From positions 1-19,069 of the forward strand of contig JABWAN010000009.1 in NCBI GenBank assembly GCA_013361015.1: a stretch of DNA of 19,069 nucleotides, written 5' to 3'. The position numbers were made by a program, and so were the translations under genes. Source of the DNA: Candidatus Zhuqueibacterota bacterium (GTDB lineage: Bacteria; Zhuqueibacterota; Zhuqueibacteria; Zhuqueibacterales; Zhuqueibacteraceae). Below are positions 1-9,383 of the stretch, one piece after another. The notes beneath the pieces were generated by a model that saw nothing but the letters and a program-made list of their open reading frames with translations, did no database searches and had not been told where the DNA came from. The stretch's first letter is position 1. Each line of letters starts with the position of its first letter.

Positions 1-3000
1 CCTCGAATCGACTTGGCAAATACGGCATAATGATTCGAAACAAGACTGTCCGCGGTCACCAGCGACTCATTGAACAATGAATCCCTTGCGGTTTCGAAAA
101 CAAAGAAGAAGCGATCGCGCGGGTCGGGATCGGAAGTAGTCTCCCAGCGAAAATAAACGCTATCGCCCGAAGTGCTGGCGCCATTAGCGGGCGCAAGCAA
201 AGCGAACGGCGCCGGCGGCTCATCAATGGCATTGACCCAGAAATCTTGCGCCGCGGACCAATTCGAAACGAGATCCTCGTCATCAAGCGTTTGCACACGC
301 CAATACCACTGTGCATTCTCTGTGAGGCTGTCGGGAACTTGCAAGGTAGCCAGCCCGAGGGCCGTGCGATAGCTATAACGCGGCGAAGAAAAATCCGCGC
401 TCGTGTGCAGTTGCACGTTATAGCGCAACGTCGCGCCGTGATCGCTGAGATCCGGGTCGCTCGCGGGATGCCAACTTAATTCGGGACGCGAGAGACGCAC
501 TTCCAAGCCTTCGCGCGGAGAGAAGCCGGTTGTGACCGCACCCGGCGCGGTGTTCGTTTTGTTGAAAAAGAAATTCACCCGCGTCGTAGTAAACGGCGAA
601 GCACCGCCGTACTGATCCTGTGCGCGCACGCGCCAATAATAAACACGATTGTCAACGAGATTATTGAACCCGCGCAACGTATCCAACCGCACGGCCACGG
701 CATTTGCCACGGCGAGCGCGTCATCGCTTCGCGCAAGCAGGCTCGGCACGGGCAACGCACCCCCGAGCCCCGCTTGATTCACCTCGGGCGAAGCAAACGT
801 GCTGTCCTCGTCGATCTGCAAAGCATACGTGATCACATCGCCCATATCTGCATCGACCGCTTCCGTCCACAGGAGCAAGCCTTCGGGCTTGAGCTCCGCT
901 CCAGAGGCGGGCAGCAAAGCTGTCGGCGTCGAAGGCGCATGATTGCCGCTGGGTTGATAGCGATAAACAAAGAGCGTAGTGGTGTTGCTCCAATTGCGGG
1001 CATTGTCCTGCGCGCGCATGCGGAGATAATACGTACGATTGGCTTGCAACGGCTGGCGCACCGTAAATGAAGAATCGCGCTGCAGCACAAACGGCGTTTG
1101 CGTCGAATCCAAAGTGAAGAGCATGGCATAGCCGAGCAGGCCGCTCAAATCACGCACGCCGCCCCAGGCGAAATGGGGATTGACGTATTCATACGGCACA
1201 CGGTCATAAATCAAAAGGCTGCGCGTGTCATCGCTCCAACCCGCGATATAAGCCGGGTTGCTCGGCGGCGTGTTGTCGGGCAAAACTGAAACGTGGCTCG
1301 TGTCGGTCCACGGCTCGTAAAAAACCTGGCCGTTGTTGGGATTATCGGCTTTGTCAAAAATGCGCGCGGCAATTTGTGCGCTGCTCGTCGTGCCCCAATA
1401 ATTGTAGCGCGCGTTGACGTTGCTCGTGCCGGCGTTCTCCAAATCATAAAGCCCGGCATTGCCGTGAATGTCGTTGGACGTGCCGTACGCATTGCCGATG
1501 ACGGGACTCGACGCGCCGATAAGATAGACGCCGCTCAAAGCATTGCCGAAAATCGCAGAGTTCGTAATGCGTGGCGAAGAAACATTTGCGAATAAGCCGT
1601 ATCCGCCGTTGTTACGAATGAGGGTGTGATTGATGACGGGTGTGGTGGTCGAGCGGCAATAAACCGCAGCGCTTGCGCCGCGCGCATTTACCTCGCCGGC
1701 TTTTTCAACGACGCAGTATTGCAACAACGAAGTCGTCCCGTAATCGCTGTCATCATCAAAGAGAAGGCCTTGCCAGTTGGCAACCTGGCTTGTTAGGCTC
1801 GTAAAGATGATGGGGTCTGTTGACGTGCCGCTGGCGGAGAGTGCGCCGTTGGCTCTGCCAATATCATCGCCGGCAATGATCAAACCCGTGCCGGAAGCAA
1901 ATTTCAAAGTGACGCCCGGCTCGATCGTGAGCCTGCCGCCATAGTAAACTCGATAATTCGTCATGATAACAGCGTAAACCGAACCGCCTTGTTGCTTGCG
2001 CAAAATCATGGCCCCGGTCAAATCGCCGCCGATGATTTCGATTTCCGGCGCAGTCGCGCCTTGAAACGTGTTCCCGCTCATTTGAAACGTCGTACCCAAC
2101 CGCAACGCTTTATCCACCATGCCGCGAAAGCTGCATGACAAGATTATAGGGTTACCGTCATAACTATCTGCGAACATCCAATACGTCGAGCCATTGCTAA
2201 TGAAATTGCAATTGGTAAAAGACGGGTTAGAATCCCCGCCTAGACGTAAGGCTTCGACTGGAGCATTATGATAAAAGACCGAATGCGAAACCGAAATGGA
2301 TGCGCTCGTCAACTGCATGACTGCGCCGGTGGTGTTGCGCACGGTGATCTGCGAAATGTCCGGCATGGTGGTGGCGCGACAATGGATCGCCGCGTTCGAG
2401 CCGCGCGCATTGATCTCGCCCGCTTTTTCAATGACACAATAATTCAACGCCGAGGTTGCACCGTAATCGCTGTCATCATCAAACAAAATGCCTTGCCAAT
2501 TCCCCGCAATGCCGCTCAAGCTGGTGAAATAAATGGAATCCGCAGGCGTGCCACTCGCCGAAAGCGCGCCGTTGGCTCTGCCAATATCATCCCCGGCAAT
2601 GATCAAGCCCGTGCCCGAAGCGAACTTCATCGTGACCCCGGGCTCAATCGTGAGCTTGCCACCATAATAGACGCGATAGTTGTTCATGATAACGGCATAA
2701 ATCGATCCGCCCTCTTGTTTGCGCAAAATCCTGGTGCCGGTCAAGTCGCCGCCGATGATTTCAATCTCCGGCTGCGCCGCGCCTTGAAACGTATTCCCGC
2801 TCATTTGAAAGCCGGTGCCCAGTCGCAACGCATGAGATACGGAGCCGCGAAAATTGCACGACAAGATTGCAGGGTTGCCGTCATAACTATCCGCAAACAT
2901 CCAATATGTCGAGCCATTGCTGATGAAATTACAATTGATGAAAGAAGGGTTGGAGTTGCTGCTCAGCCGCACAGCTTCGACCGGAGCATTGTGATAAAAG

Positions 3001-5855
3001 ACCGAATGCGAAACCGAAATAGATGAGCTCGTCAACTGTATGACTGCGCCGGTTGTGTTGCGCACGGTGATCTGCGAAATATCCGGCATGACAGTGGAGC
3101 GGCAATGAATCGCCGCATTCGAGCCGCGCGTATTGACCTCTCCGGCTTTTTCAACGATGCAGTATTGCAGCGAGGAAGTCGCTCCATAATCACTATCATC
3201 ATCAAACAGAATGCCTTTCCAATTTCCCGCAATGCCGCTTAAACTCGTAAAGTAGATGGAATCGGTAGCCGTGCCATTGGCTGAGAGCGCGCCATTTGCT
3301 CTGCCAATATCGTCCCCGGCAATGATCAAGCCTGTGCCCGAGGCAAACTTCATAGTAATGCCCGGCTCAACTGTAAGCTTGCCGCCATAGTAGACGCGAT
3401 AGTTGTTCATAATCACGGCGTAAACCAAACCGCCCTCTTGTTTGCGCAAAGTCAAGGTGCCGGTCAAATCACCGCCGATGATTTCAATCTCCGACGCGGT
3501 CGCGCCCTGAAACGTATTCCCGCTCATTTGAATCACGGTTCCCACCCGCACGGCTTTATCAACTGCACCATCAAATGCGCATGACGTAAGGTTGGGATTG
3601 CAGTCGCCCGCAACAGCGAACAGCCAATATGCCGAGCCGCTGCCCGTGAACGTGCAATTTGTGAATCTGGGACCCGAACCGCTTGCAAGGCGCACGACTT
3701 CTTTCGCGCCGCTGTTATAAAACGTCGTATGCGAAATAGAAGGCGAAGCGCCTTCCAACAGCAGTGCATAGCCCGCGTGTTCATAAGAAAGCGGTTGGCC
3801 GATAGTACAATTCGACATCGTAGGCGTGTTCGTGTTGACGCAATGCATATCCGCATTCGCGCCGCGACTGTTAGCCTCGCCGGCTTTTTCCACGCGGCAC
3901 CACGTCATGGAAGAAGTCGGGCCGTCACTGCTGCGATCATCGAACAAAATGCCTTCCCATGCGTTGTTGTCGCCGTTCACGCTGGTGAATAAGATCGGCT
4001 GCGCCTGCGTGCCGTTGGCGATGAGCGTGCCTGCGCTGGTGCTCGAAGAGATGCGCAGTTGCGTACCGCTGCGAAAGAGCACGATCACGCCCGGCTCAAT
4101 CGCAAGCGTCGCGCCATTGTGTACCGTGACGTCGCTCGTCGCTTCAAAAGGACTACGCGCAAGGTCCCAAGTGGTGTTCACGGTAATCGGTCCCCCGACG
4201 AGCGTGGAAGTTTGAAATACGTTAATGTTCGCTTGACCCGCAGCCAACCCGACAGATGTTGCTTCAATGGTTGCAAGGCCGGGCGAGGTCGAAGCGCGAA
4301 AATTGATGGCCGCTCTACCGGCAACCGCGGGCGCGGGATTATTGCCCACGAGGGTTCCGGCATTCGCGCCGGAGCGCAAAGCGAAAGTCACGGTATTGTT
4401 GGCCCAATGAACCGCTTCATTCCAACGATCTACGACACTGGCACTCACGAGCGCCGTGCTCATGCCATTTGCCAGAAGCACTTGCGGGTTTGCACTCAAC
4501 GCAATGGCAAGGGGTTGATGCGTGACGGCCAACTCCGCGGCTATGATCGGCCCGGCGGCGCCGATATTTGAAATCGAGATGCCCGTAATGTAGCCTTGAT
4601 TGCTGCGGCTATTCGGCGAACTGCCGGTTGCCAAAAAGTTGGCATTGCCGCCTCCGTGAAATGCCTCGTCGCCGTTTCTTGCCCGTTCTAAAGCCAGTCC
4701 TTGAGTATCATCCGCGAGCATGCGCGTCGAATCGACGTGCCAAATCAACGCGCCCGAGCCCGGCGTTTGTGAATCATATTCGCCCGCGAGTTGTTTGTAA
4801 CGATTTTCTACATGAAAATATTCGCGCCCGAGCACGCCGTTTTCCGGCAACAGATAGCTGCGTGCCGAAGTATTGATTTGCGTGAGAAATCCGGATTGAT
4901 CTGAGGTGATAATCTGAGGCGTCACCCACTGCAATTGCATGCGATGCGGCGCGCACGGTGCATTGGGATAATCCAAATCGGCAACGATATCCGTTCCCAT
5001 GATGCACCACGTGCCAGCGTGGTCGGGCTCGTAATAATGATCGGGCAGGCCGAAGTCATGACCCAGTTCATGCGCCAATGTGGCCGTGCGGTTTTGCGAA
5101 TGTTTCCTTCCGAAGATCCCGGACTCATATTTAAAGAGCAACTCGCCGCCGAAGCAAACACCGCCGCCTACGCTATGCACGCCGATTTGCACGCCGTCGA
5201 CATTGACCGGAATATTTCTAGAACCTGCCACAAAAGGGAAGCGCACGCGATGGACCTTGGGATCGTCGGGCGTGCCGTGAACGCTATATTGCAAATCAAA
5301 CGCGGCTACAATGACGTAAATGTGTAGTTCGTGCGATGCTATCAAACCGTCGCGATTCACATCATATTGCGCGAAATCCAAATCGTTGCGCGCGGAGACC
5401 ACGGCTTCTTTGGCCATATGGACAAAGTATTCATCGCCATATTGCTGCTTATAGTGGGCGAAATTGTTGAGCAATTGATACCATCCCACCACGCCGTTGT
5501 TCGGCTCGCCGTCTGTGTCCCCGGCGGGCCTTAGGCCCATTCTGCCGAAGGATATTTTCTCAAAATAATCCGTAATGCTCGGTTTGGATCCGAAGAACCG
5601 CTGCCGCCATTCTTCTTGCGTGGTTTCCGTGAAGAGGTTACGATCAGTATCCGGGAAATAGGCGAGGATAATCAAAGTGGGTTCGAATGATTGTGCTTGG
5701 GAATTTACCCAGGCCGGGCGAAGAGCCGGGTAAGAACGAATCTTTTCGTGCTCGTTCGGTGCATTCAGCTTTTGGGCTATTAGAAGAGGATGCAGCATGA
5801 AAAAGCTGCAACCACCAAGCAGGAGGGCGCTAATTCTCGGCAGAATAGCGTACAT
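1..5855 (-). CDS. Giant secreted M6-family metalloprotease with beta-helix repeats and Fn3-like domains (3' end outside window)
   Basis: This is one uninterrupted reading frame from the ATG at 5855 to the left edge, giving 1951 visible codons. The start has a good SD (AAGGAG, 7 nt upstream). Residues 1-27 form a signal peptide with likely cleavage after A27; LGGC at 13-16 could alternatively be a lipobox. The catalytic signature HELGHDFGLPD is at 262-272, followed by a WCIM segment at 283-286, which fits family M6 (immune inhibitor A-like) zinc proteases. An invasin/Big-1-like Ig segment follows at roughly 444-544. Residues about 564-1480 are repeated beta-helix units rich in polar ladders (see the repeat entry). 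About 1520-1951 are fibronectin-III-like domains with recurring YYWRV/YWRVQ motifs. Inferred role: exported or surface protease acting on extracellular protein. A sorting tail would lie beyond the edge, so the export route after Sec cannot be seen. Class assignment is firm; substrate is unknown. Confidence 0.9.
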   Translation of the reverse strand, partial: MYAILPRISALLLGGCSFFMLHPLLIAQKLNAPNEHEKIRSYPALRPAWVNSQAQSFEPTLIILAYFPDTDRNLFTETTQEEWRQRFFGSKPSITDYFEKISFGRMGLRPAGDTDGEPNNGVVGWYQLLNNFAHYKQQYGDEYFVHMAKEAVVSARNDLDFAQYDVNRDGLIASHELHIYVIVAAFDLQYSVHGTPDDPKVHRVRFPFVAGSRNIPVNVDGVQIGVHSVGGGVCFGGELLFKYESGIFGRKHSQNRTATLAHELGHDFGLPDHYYEPDHAGTWCIMGTDIVADLDYPNAPCAPHRMQLQWVTPQIITSDQSGFLTQINTSARSYLLPENGVLGREYFHVENRYKQLAGEYDSQTPGSGALIWHVDSTRMLADDTQGLALERARNGDEAFHGGGNANFLATGSSPNSRSNQGYITGISISNIGAAGPIIAAELAVTHQPLAIALSANPQVLLANGMSTALVSASVVDRWNEAVHWANNTVTFALRSGANAGTLVGNNPAPAVAGRAAINFRASTSPGLATIEATSVGLAAGQANINVFQTSTLVGGPITVNTTWDLARSPFEATSDVTVHNGATLAIEPGVIVLFRSGTQLRISSSTSAGTLIANGTQAQPILFTSVNGDNNAWEGILFDDRSSDGPTSSMTWCRVEKAGEANSRGANADMHCVNTNTPTMSNCTIGQPLSYEHAGYALLLEGASPSISHTTFYNSGAKEVVRLASGSGPRFTNCTFTGSGSAYWLFAVAGDCNPNLTSCAFDGAVDKAVRVGTVIQMSGNTFQGATASEIEIIGGDLTGTLTLRKQEGGLVYAVIMNNYRVYYGGKLTVEPGITMKFASGTGLIIAGDDIGRANGALSANGTATDSIYFTSLSGIAGNWKGILFDDDSDYGATSSLQYCIVEKAGEVNTRGSNAAIHCRSTVMPDISQITVRNTTGAVIQLTSSSISVSHSVFYHNAPVEAVRLSSNSNPSFINCNFISNGSTYWMFADSYDGNPAILSCNFRGSVSHALRLGTGFQMSGNTFQGAAQPEIEIIGGDLTGTRILRKQEGGSIYAVIMNNYRVYYGGKLTIEPGVTMKFASGTGLIIAGDDIGRANGALSASGTPADSIYFTSLSGIAGNWQGILFDDDSDYGATSALNYCVIEKAGEINARGSNAAIHCRATTMPDISQITVRNTTGAVMQLTSASISVSHSVFYHNAPVEALRLGGDSNPSFTNCNFISNGSTYWMFADSYDGNPIILSCSFRGMVDKALRLGTTFQMSGNTFQGATAPEIEIIGGDLTGAMILRKQQGGSVYAVIMTNYRVYYGGRLTIEPGVTLKFASGTGLIIAGDDIGRANGALSASGTSTDPIIFTSLTSQVANWQGLLFDDDSDYGTTSLLQYCVVEKAGEVNARGASAAVYCRSTTTPVINHTLIRNNGGYGLFANVSSPRITNSAIFGNALSGVYLIGASSPVIGNAYGTSNDIHGNAGLYDLENAGTSNVNARYNYWGTTSSAQIAARIFDKADNPNNGQVFYEPWTDTSHVSVLPDNTPPSNPAYIAGWSDDTRSLLIYDRVPYEYVNPHFAWGGVRDLSGLLGYAMLFTLDSTQTPFVLQRDSSFTVRQPLQANRTYYLRMRAQDNARNWSNTTTLFVYRYQPSGNHAPSTPTALLPASGAELKPEGLLLWTEAVDADMGDVITYALQIDEDSTFASPEVNQAGLGGALPVPSLLARSDDALAVANAVAVRLDTLRGFNNLVDNRVYYWRVRAQDQYGGASPFTTTRVNFFFNKTNTAPGAVTTGFSPREGLEVRLSRPELSWHPASDPDLSDHGATLRYNVQLHTSADFSSPRYSYRTALGLATLQVPDSLTENAQWYWRVQTLDDEDLVSNWSAAQDFWVNAIDEPPAPFALLAPANGASTSGDSVYFRWETTSDPDPRDRFFFVFETARDSLFNESLVTADSLVSNHYAVFAKSIR
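1420..4164 (-). repeat. 723-bp in-frame tandem repeat encoding 241-residue beta-helix units
   Basis: Inside the protease gene, the same block recurs with a period of exactly 723 bp (241 codons). Anchor sequences (the complement of EPGV/EPGI codons) begin at 4093, 3364, 2641 and 1918, so the first spacing is 729 and the next two are 723. Approximate units are 4164-3436 (divergent), 3435-2713, 2712-1990 and a partial fourth at 1989-1420. The two middle units share long identical runs, for example around 2281/3004. Each unit carries the markers EPG(V/I), LIIAGDDIGRANGALSA, GILFDDDSDYG, VEKAGE and GNTFQGA. The pattern indicates recent tandem duplication within a parallel beta-helix region. The outer boundaries are arbitrary within the period. 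Confidence 0.9.
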
Positions 5856-6170
5856 AGGGAATCTCCTTAGAAGAGAACAAAAAACTTTTCAGTGTATGTT
5901 AGCTCTCGGTGTACGGCCAAGTCGTTTAGAAGGCCCGATCGACTTCCTGTGCATAAAAACTCTTCGGCGTATGTTTGAATCCGTGAACTGCTCGCAGCGG
6001 TTACGGCGTGTCAGTAAATACGCTATCAGCTATTCCTTTGCCGTTTGTCATTTTTTGCTGGCTGCGACCAACCACTCATATCTCTACATTTCATCTTGTA
6101 AAAAACCCTCGTCCCACTCAAGCGCACGCCATTGGTGAAGAGCTTGCCAGTGAGCGTGACTTTACGCGCT
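5856..6170. other. Intergenic region between the BNR protein gene and the M6 protease gene
   Basis: These 315 bp have no supported gene. They must hold the 3' end signal of the upstream secreted-protein gene and the promoter and leader of the protease. No convincing hairpin followed by a T-run was found. On the minus strand a reading frame stays open for about 48 codons right after the upstream stop, but it has no start codon with an SD and is not called. A weak promoter candidate is listed separately. Confidence 0.5.
5891..5920 (-). promoter_or_regulatory. Weak sigma70-like promoter candidate upstream of the M6 protease
   Basis: On the minus strand, TTGGCC (5920-5915) is separated by 18 bp from TACACT (5896-5891). 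Each hexamer matches the sigma70 consensus at 4 of 6 positions, and the -10 element ends 35 bp before the ATG. If the organism uses Bacteroidota-like promoters, this match would be coincidental. Confidence 0.2.
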
Positions 6171-8495
6171 CTATCTCACCAAAACAAATTTCTTGATCTG
6201 CGCGAATTCAGTTTTCGCACTTCCTCGAGGCGGAGCAACTTGCAAACGATAAAAGTATACGCCACTCGCCAAATTGCCGGCTTCGAATTTTGCCTCATAA
6301 ACACCGGCTTCTTTTCTTTCATCGACCAACACAGCCACTTCCGCTCCCGCCACGTTATAAATTTTAAGCGTGACTTGGCTCGTACGCGGAACGGAATACT
6401 CGATGCCTGTCGCAGCATTGAAGGGATTGGGATAGTTCTGTGCTAGCGCGAAGCCGGAGGGCTCGGCGAGACTTTCTGCCACCGCGGTCGGCGTTTCCTC
6501 GACGCGATAGATGCTGCCGCCAAAAGTCGCCACCAACAGCGTGTGCGGCTGGCCGGTTGCCGTCTTCACCGAGAAAGTGGAAAGATGAGGCAGGCCATTG
6601 TTGTAATCGCTCCACGTGTTTGCGCCATCGGTCGAACGCCGCACGCCGCGGTTGAAGGTGGCCGCATAAACCAAGTCCGAATTTTCAGGATTGACTAAAA
6701 GCTCGCGCGTTGATAAGCCTTCGTCGACCCGTTGCCACGTCAAGCCGCCGGTCACGCTCTTAATGATGCGCCCGGAAGAATCCGCATAAAGCACGTTGGG
6801 TCGGTGCGGATCAACGGCCAACGTTGATATCCGCAGGCCGGTTCTGCGCGTATTCCACGTTGCGCCGCCATCGATGCTGCGAAACAGAGTATCGATCGTG
6901 GTAAAGGCAAACAATGTATCGGGACGCAGGGGATCGTAAACCGCATCGTTTACTCTTCTGCCCGCAATGTTGAAGGGCGACCACGTTTCGCCGCCATTCG
7001 TACTTTGATAGGAGCGGAAGCTGCCGGTCCACAGCCAGGAAGGATTTTTCGGATGCACGGAGATTTTTGAGATGCCGACGACTCCGCCAAGCCCGAGCAG
7101 CCCGGTGGATTTTTCCACCCATATGTCGCCGCCAGTGGTGGTTTTATAAATCAACCCGCCGAAGGTGCCGGCGTATAGAACGAGTGGGTTGCTTGCATCG
7201 ATCGCGAGTGCGAATGCGTCATTATCCAGAATACCATCATTGACGGTTTGCCAGCTCGCGCCGCCATCGCGGGAACGATATACGCCGCCCAAGCTTCCGG
7301 CGTAAATCGTCAGCGGATCGGAAGGATGCGGCACCACATCGAACACATCGAGGTTCTGCAAATTGCCATTGAGCGAACGCCAGCTTGTGCCTTGATTGGA
7401 AGTACGATAGAGATTTCCGCCAAAGGCAACGTCCACCACGCCGTCGGGACGAACGTCGATATCATGCACATAGTGATCCGGCACGGCGCTCGAAATCAAA
7501 CGCCACGAATCGCCCGTGTCCGTTGAAAGGTAAACGCCATTTGCAAAACCGCCGGCGTAGAGGACGTTCGGGTTCATGGGGTCGATCGCGAGGGCGCTCA
7601 CCGAAGCACTTCTGCCAAAACCTGTTGTCAAACGCAGCCAGTTTATGCCGCCGTCAATGCTTCTATAAAAGCCGCCGGTGCCGTCGAACGAAGAACTGCC
7701 CAAAAACAGAATGTCATCATCAAGCGAGGAGACTTCAAGCACGATTTCTGGACGCGTAAAAGCAGGCAAGCGGAAGTTTCGCACTGCCCACGTTTGCCCG
7801 GCGTCGGTGGATTTGTAGAGGGTGAGACTAAACGTGGAGCCGGCGGCGGCATACACAATCTCCGGGTTCTGGCGATAGATTGCAAAGGCCTGGGTATTGT
7901 TAAAAATGCTCACGCTGCGCCAGGAGAGGCCGCCGTCACTGCTGCGGTAAACAGAGTCCGAAAAGGCAAACATCCGGTTGGGATTTAACGGATCTATCTG
8001 AACGTCAACCGTCGTGCGATTGCCATGCAAGACGGCATCCCAAGTTTTTCCCTCGTCTGTTGATCGCATTAAGTTGATCGAAAGCGGTCCCAAATTGCTA
8101 CGGAACCACGCGAACAAAACATTGTGATTGGTGGGATGAACGGTGATGTAATCAACAAATTGATTCACGGTTTGCTCGCTGGCGAGAGTCCAGCTTATGC
8201 CACCGTCAACAGTTTTATAAAGTCCGGCAAGCCCTCCCGCGAAAATCATATCGGCGTTATTCGGCACGGCTGCAAGGGCATTGGCGGTAATGCCGTTCGG
8301 CCCAATCGGCGCCCACACGTCCGGCGCCGCATCATTGTTGGAAGCCCTCGGGGCTTGAGGCAAGCGGTCATTTGAGAAGAAGACGCCATAGGGTGAGATC
8401 TGAAGCTCGTTCTCTTGTGCGTCTGCGGAGGAGTGAAAAACGATTGCGCAGGCGCAAGACGCCAGCGCTCGCGCGCGAAGTCGATTCGACTTCAT
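6171..8495 (-). CDS. Secreted BNR/sortilin-repeat beta-propeller protein with type IX sorting domain
   Basis: The protein has 774 residues. The ATG at 8495 is chosen over an in-frame ATG at 8597 because GGGAGG lies 8 nt upstream and the protein then begins with a basic N-terminus, a hydrophobic stretch and an ADAQ cleavage site (signal peptide about 1-26). The body carries about 13 Asp-box-like motifs of the form YRS.DGG.(S/T)W, spaced tens of residues apart, as in BNR, sortilin/VPS10 and GH74-type beta-propellers. Residues about 687-774 form a type A C-terminal sorting domain: NYPNPFN, a KIYN..G segment, LASGVYFYRL and the terminal KKFVLVR. Known for this tail family: Sec export followed by type IX translocation and surface attachment or release. 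No glycosidase catalytic pair was identified, so a binding or scaffold role is as likely as an enzymatic one. The tail ends naturally at the stop codon, so the gene looks complete. Confidence 0.93.
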   Translation of the reverse strand: MKSNRLRARALASCACAIVFHSSADAQENELQISPYGVFFSNDRLPQAPRASNNDAAPDVWAPIGPNGITANALAAVPNNADMIFAGGLAGLYKTVDGGISWTLASEQTVNQFVDYITVHPTNHNVLFAWFRSNLGPLSINLMRSTDEGKTWDAVLHGNRTTVDVQIDPLNPNRMFAFSDSVYRSSDGGLSWRSVSIFNNTQAFAIYRQNPEIVYAAAGSTFSLTLYKSTDAGQTWAVRNFRLPAFTRPEIVLEVSSLDDDILFLGSSSFDGTGGFYRSIDGGINWLRLTTGFGRSASVSALAIDPMNPNVLYAGGFANGVYLSTDTGDSWRLISSAVPDHYVHDIDVRPDGVVDVAFGGNLYRTSNQGTSWRSLNGNLQNLDVFDVVPHPSDPLTIYAGSLGGVYRSRDGGASWQTVNDGILDNDAFALAIDASNPLVLYAGTFGGLIYKTTTGGDIWVEKSTGLLGLGGVVGISKISVHPKNPSWLWTGSFRSYQSTNGGETWSPFNIAGRRVNDAVYDPLRPDTLFAFTTIDTLFRSIDGGATWNTRRTGLRISTLAVDPHRPNVLYADSSGRIIKSVTGGLTWQRVDEGLSTRELLVNPENSDLVYAATFNRGVRRSTDGANTWSDYNNGLPHLSTFSVKTATGQPHTLLVATFGGSIYRVEETPTAVAESLAEPSGFALAQNYPNPFNAATGIEYSVPRTSQVTLKIYNVAGAEVAVLVDERKEAGVYEAKFEAGNLASGVYFYRLQVAPPRGSAKTEFAQIKKFVLVR

Positions 8496-8503
8496 GGTTC
8501 GGC

Positions 8504-8509
8504 CCTCCC
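8504..8509 (-). promoter_or_regulatory. Ribosome binding site that sets the start of the BNR protein
   Basis: GGGAGG on the minus strand lies 8 nt before the ATG at 8495. It supports this start, which exposes the signal peptide at the N-terminus, over the upstream ATG at 8597. Confidence 0.75.
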
Positions 8510-8662
8510 GAAAAGAAGTGAATTGCACAACCAACCAGCTTGCAAAAACGGCGAGGCATGGATTCTCGCAGCCGCCGGCAATATTGCAAGTTGCCAAAGT
8601 ACTATCGCAACTCGAAGCCTTCGTGCGCGCGAGAAAAGTTTTCTGGAGAAGGTTTGTACGCT

Positions 8663-9190
8663 TTATTCTTGTTTCAAGCTTCTTTGTTTCTGGCGCAACC
8701 TAAGCGTGCGCAAGCACAATCGCAGCCCGCCGCCGCACGCGCCTATGAGCAGCGCAGCAATCGGGCGAATGATTACCAAAATCGCAAGGCATGGCGCCGG
8801 ATAGCGCAGAGCTTGGCGTAGACGCTCATACCAGCGGCGCCAGGCTTCCGCGCCATAGTGCCAGCCATAACAAAGCGCCCATCCGCCATAGCCGCACGTT
8901 GCCGTCATGGTCCACTCTGCCTCTGGCGAATAATGCAAGCGCAACGGCAGCCATAGCCCGAGCAGCGCCCCGGCAAAGGCAAAGACCAACGCGCGCCGCC
9001 ACGTCTTAATGAAAAGTGCGGTGCCGCAATTCAAGCACAACGTACTGTGTTCCTGCCCGGGATGTGCCACCGCGCACGAGGCGCAGTATGCGGCTTTGCA
9101 CTCGGTGCAATGACCCACCACGGGTGCTTGCACATGATAGCCACAGCACTCGCTGCTAATATCGTGATCAGGGTTTCGAGACTCTGCCAT
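8663..9190 (-). CDS. B-box-like zinc-finger membrane protein
   Basis: The protein has 175 residues. The start at 9190 lies inside the end of the preceding zinc-ribbon gene (23-bp overlap, different frame), which suggests translational coupling; the SD before it is weak. The N-terminal 60 residues carry a dense Cys/His set: C15/C16, H19, C28, C31, C36, C39, H43, H48, then C52 and C55. The spacing C..H, CxxC, CxxC, H resembles B-box zinc fingers, with a further CxxC beyond. Hydrophobic segments at about 66-83 and 133-152, and possibly 94-112, predict membrane anchoring; the C-terminus is very basic. Known for the class: bacterial B-box proteins are common, and most are uncharacterised. It is the last gene of the ten-gene cluster. 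Function unknown; a zinc-dependent protein-interaction role is an inference. Confidence 0.8.
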   Translation of the reverse strand: MAESRNPDHDISSECCGYHVQAPVVGHCTECKAAYCASCAVAHPGQEHSTLCLNCGTALFIKTWRRALVFAFAGALLGLWLPLRLHYSPEAEWTMTATCGYGGWALCYGWHYGAEAWRRWYERLRQALRYPAPCLAILVIIRPIAALLIGACGGGLRLCLRTLRLRQKQRSLKQE

Positions 9191-9371
9191 AGACTTCGCG
9201 ATCCGTGCTTTGGCAATTGGGACAATGGCGCCCGCCATTGCTGCTCGGGCAAGCATGGCAGTAGCGCTGGCCGCAGTTTTCGCATTCATACACATCGAAA
9301 TACGACGCACTCCAGCCGATATCGTTTTTGTCGCGGCCGCAATTGGGGCAGGAATGGATGTATGTGGGCAT
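9168..9371 (-). CDS. Small double zinc-ribbon protein
   Basis: The protein has 67 residues with a GGGAG SD before the ATG. Four CxxC knuckles are visible (C8/C11, C30/C33, C38/C41, C50/C53), enough for two zinc sites in a compact cross-braced or ribbon fold. There is no membrane segment or signal peptide, so the protein is probably cytoplasmic. It begins 12 bp after the stop of the Ig-like gene, and its end overlaps the start of the B-box gene, so the three are almost certainly co-transcribed. No catalytic domain is present. An adaptor role is an inference from small size and zinc content. Confidence 0.85.
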   Translation of the reverse strand: MPTYIHSCPNCGRDKNDIGWSASYFDVYECENCGQRYCHACPSSNGGRHCPNCQSTDREVYGRVSKP

Positions 9372-9383
9372 GGTTCGCTCCCG

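Noticed and set aside
2268..3026. Plus-strand 252-codon reading frame
   Set aside because: It lies antisense inside the 723-bp repeats of the protease gene and owes its length to the repeat. The minus frame has a signal peptide, catalytic motif and domain structure.
6026..6170. Open minus-strand frame just after the BNR gene stop
   Set aside because: It is about 48 codons with no start codon carrying an SD and no recognised domain. The upstream protein already ends in a complete KKFVLVR sorting tail, so a frameshifted continuation is unlikely.
8496..8597. 34-residue upstream extension of the BNR protein
   Set aside because: It would bury the signal peptide. The ATG at 8495 has a strong SD and a proper signal sequence.
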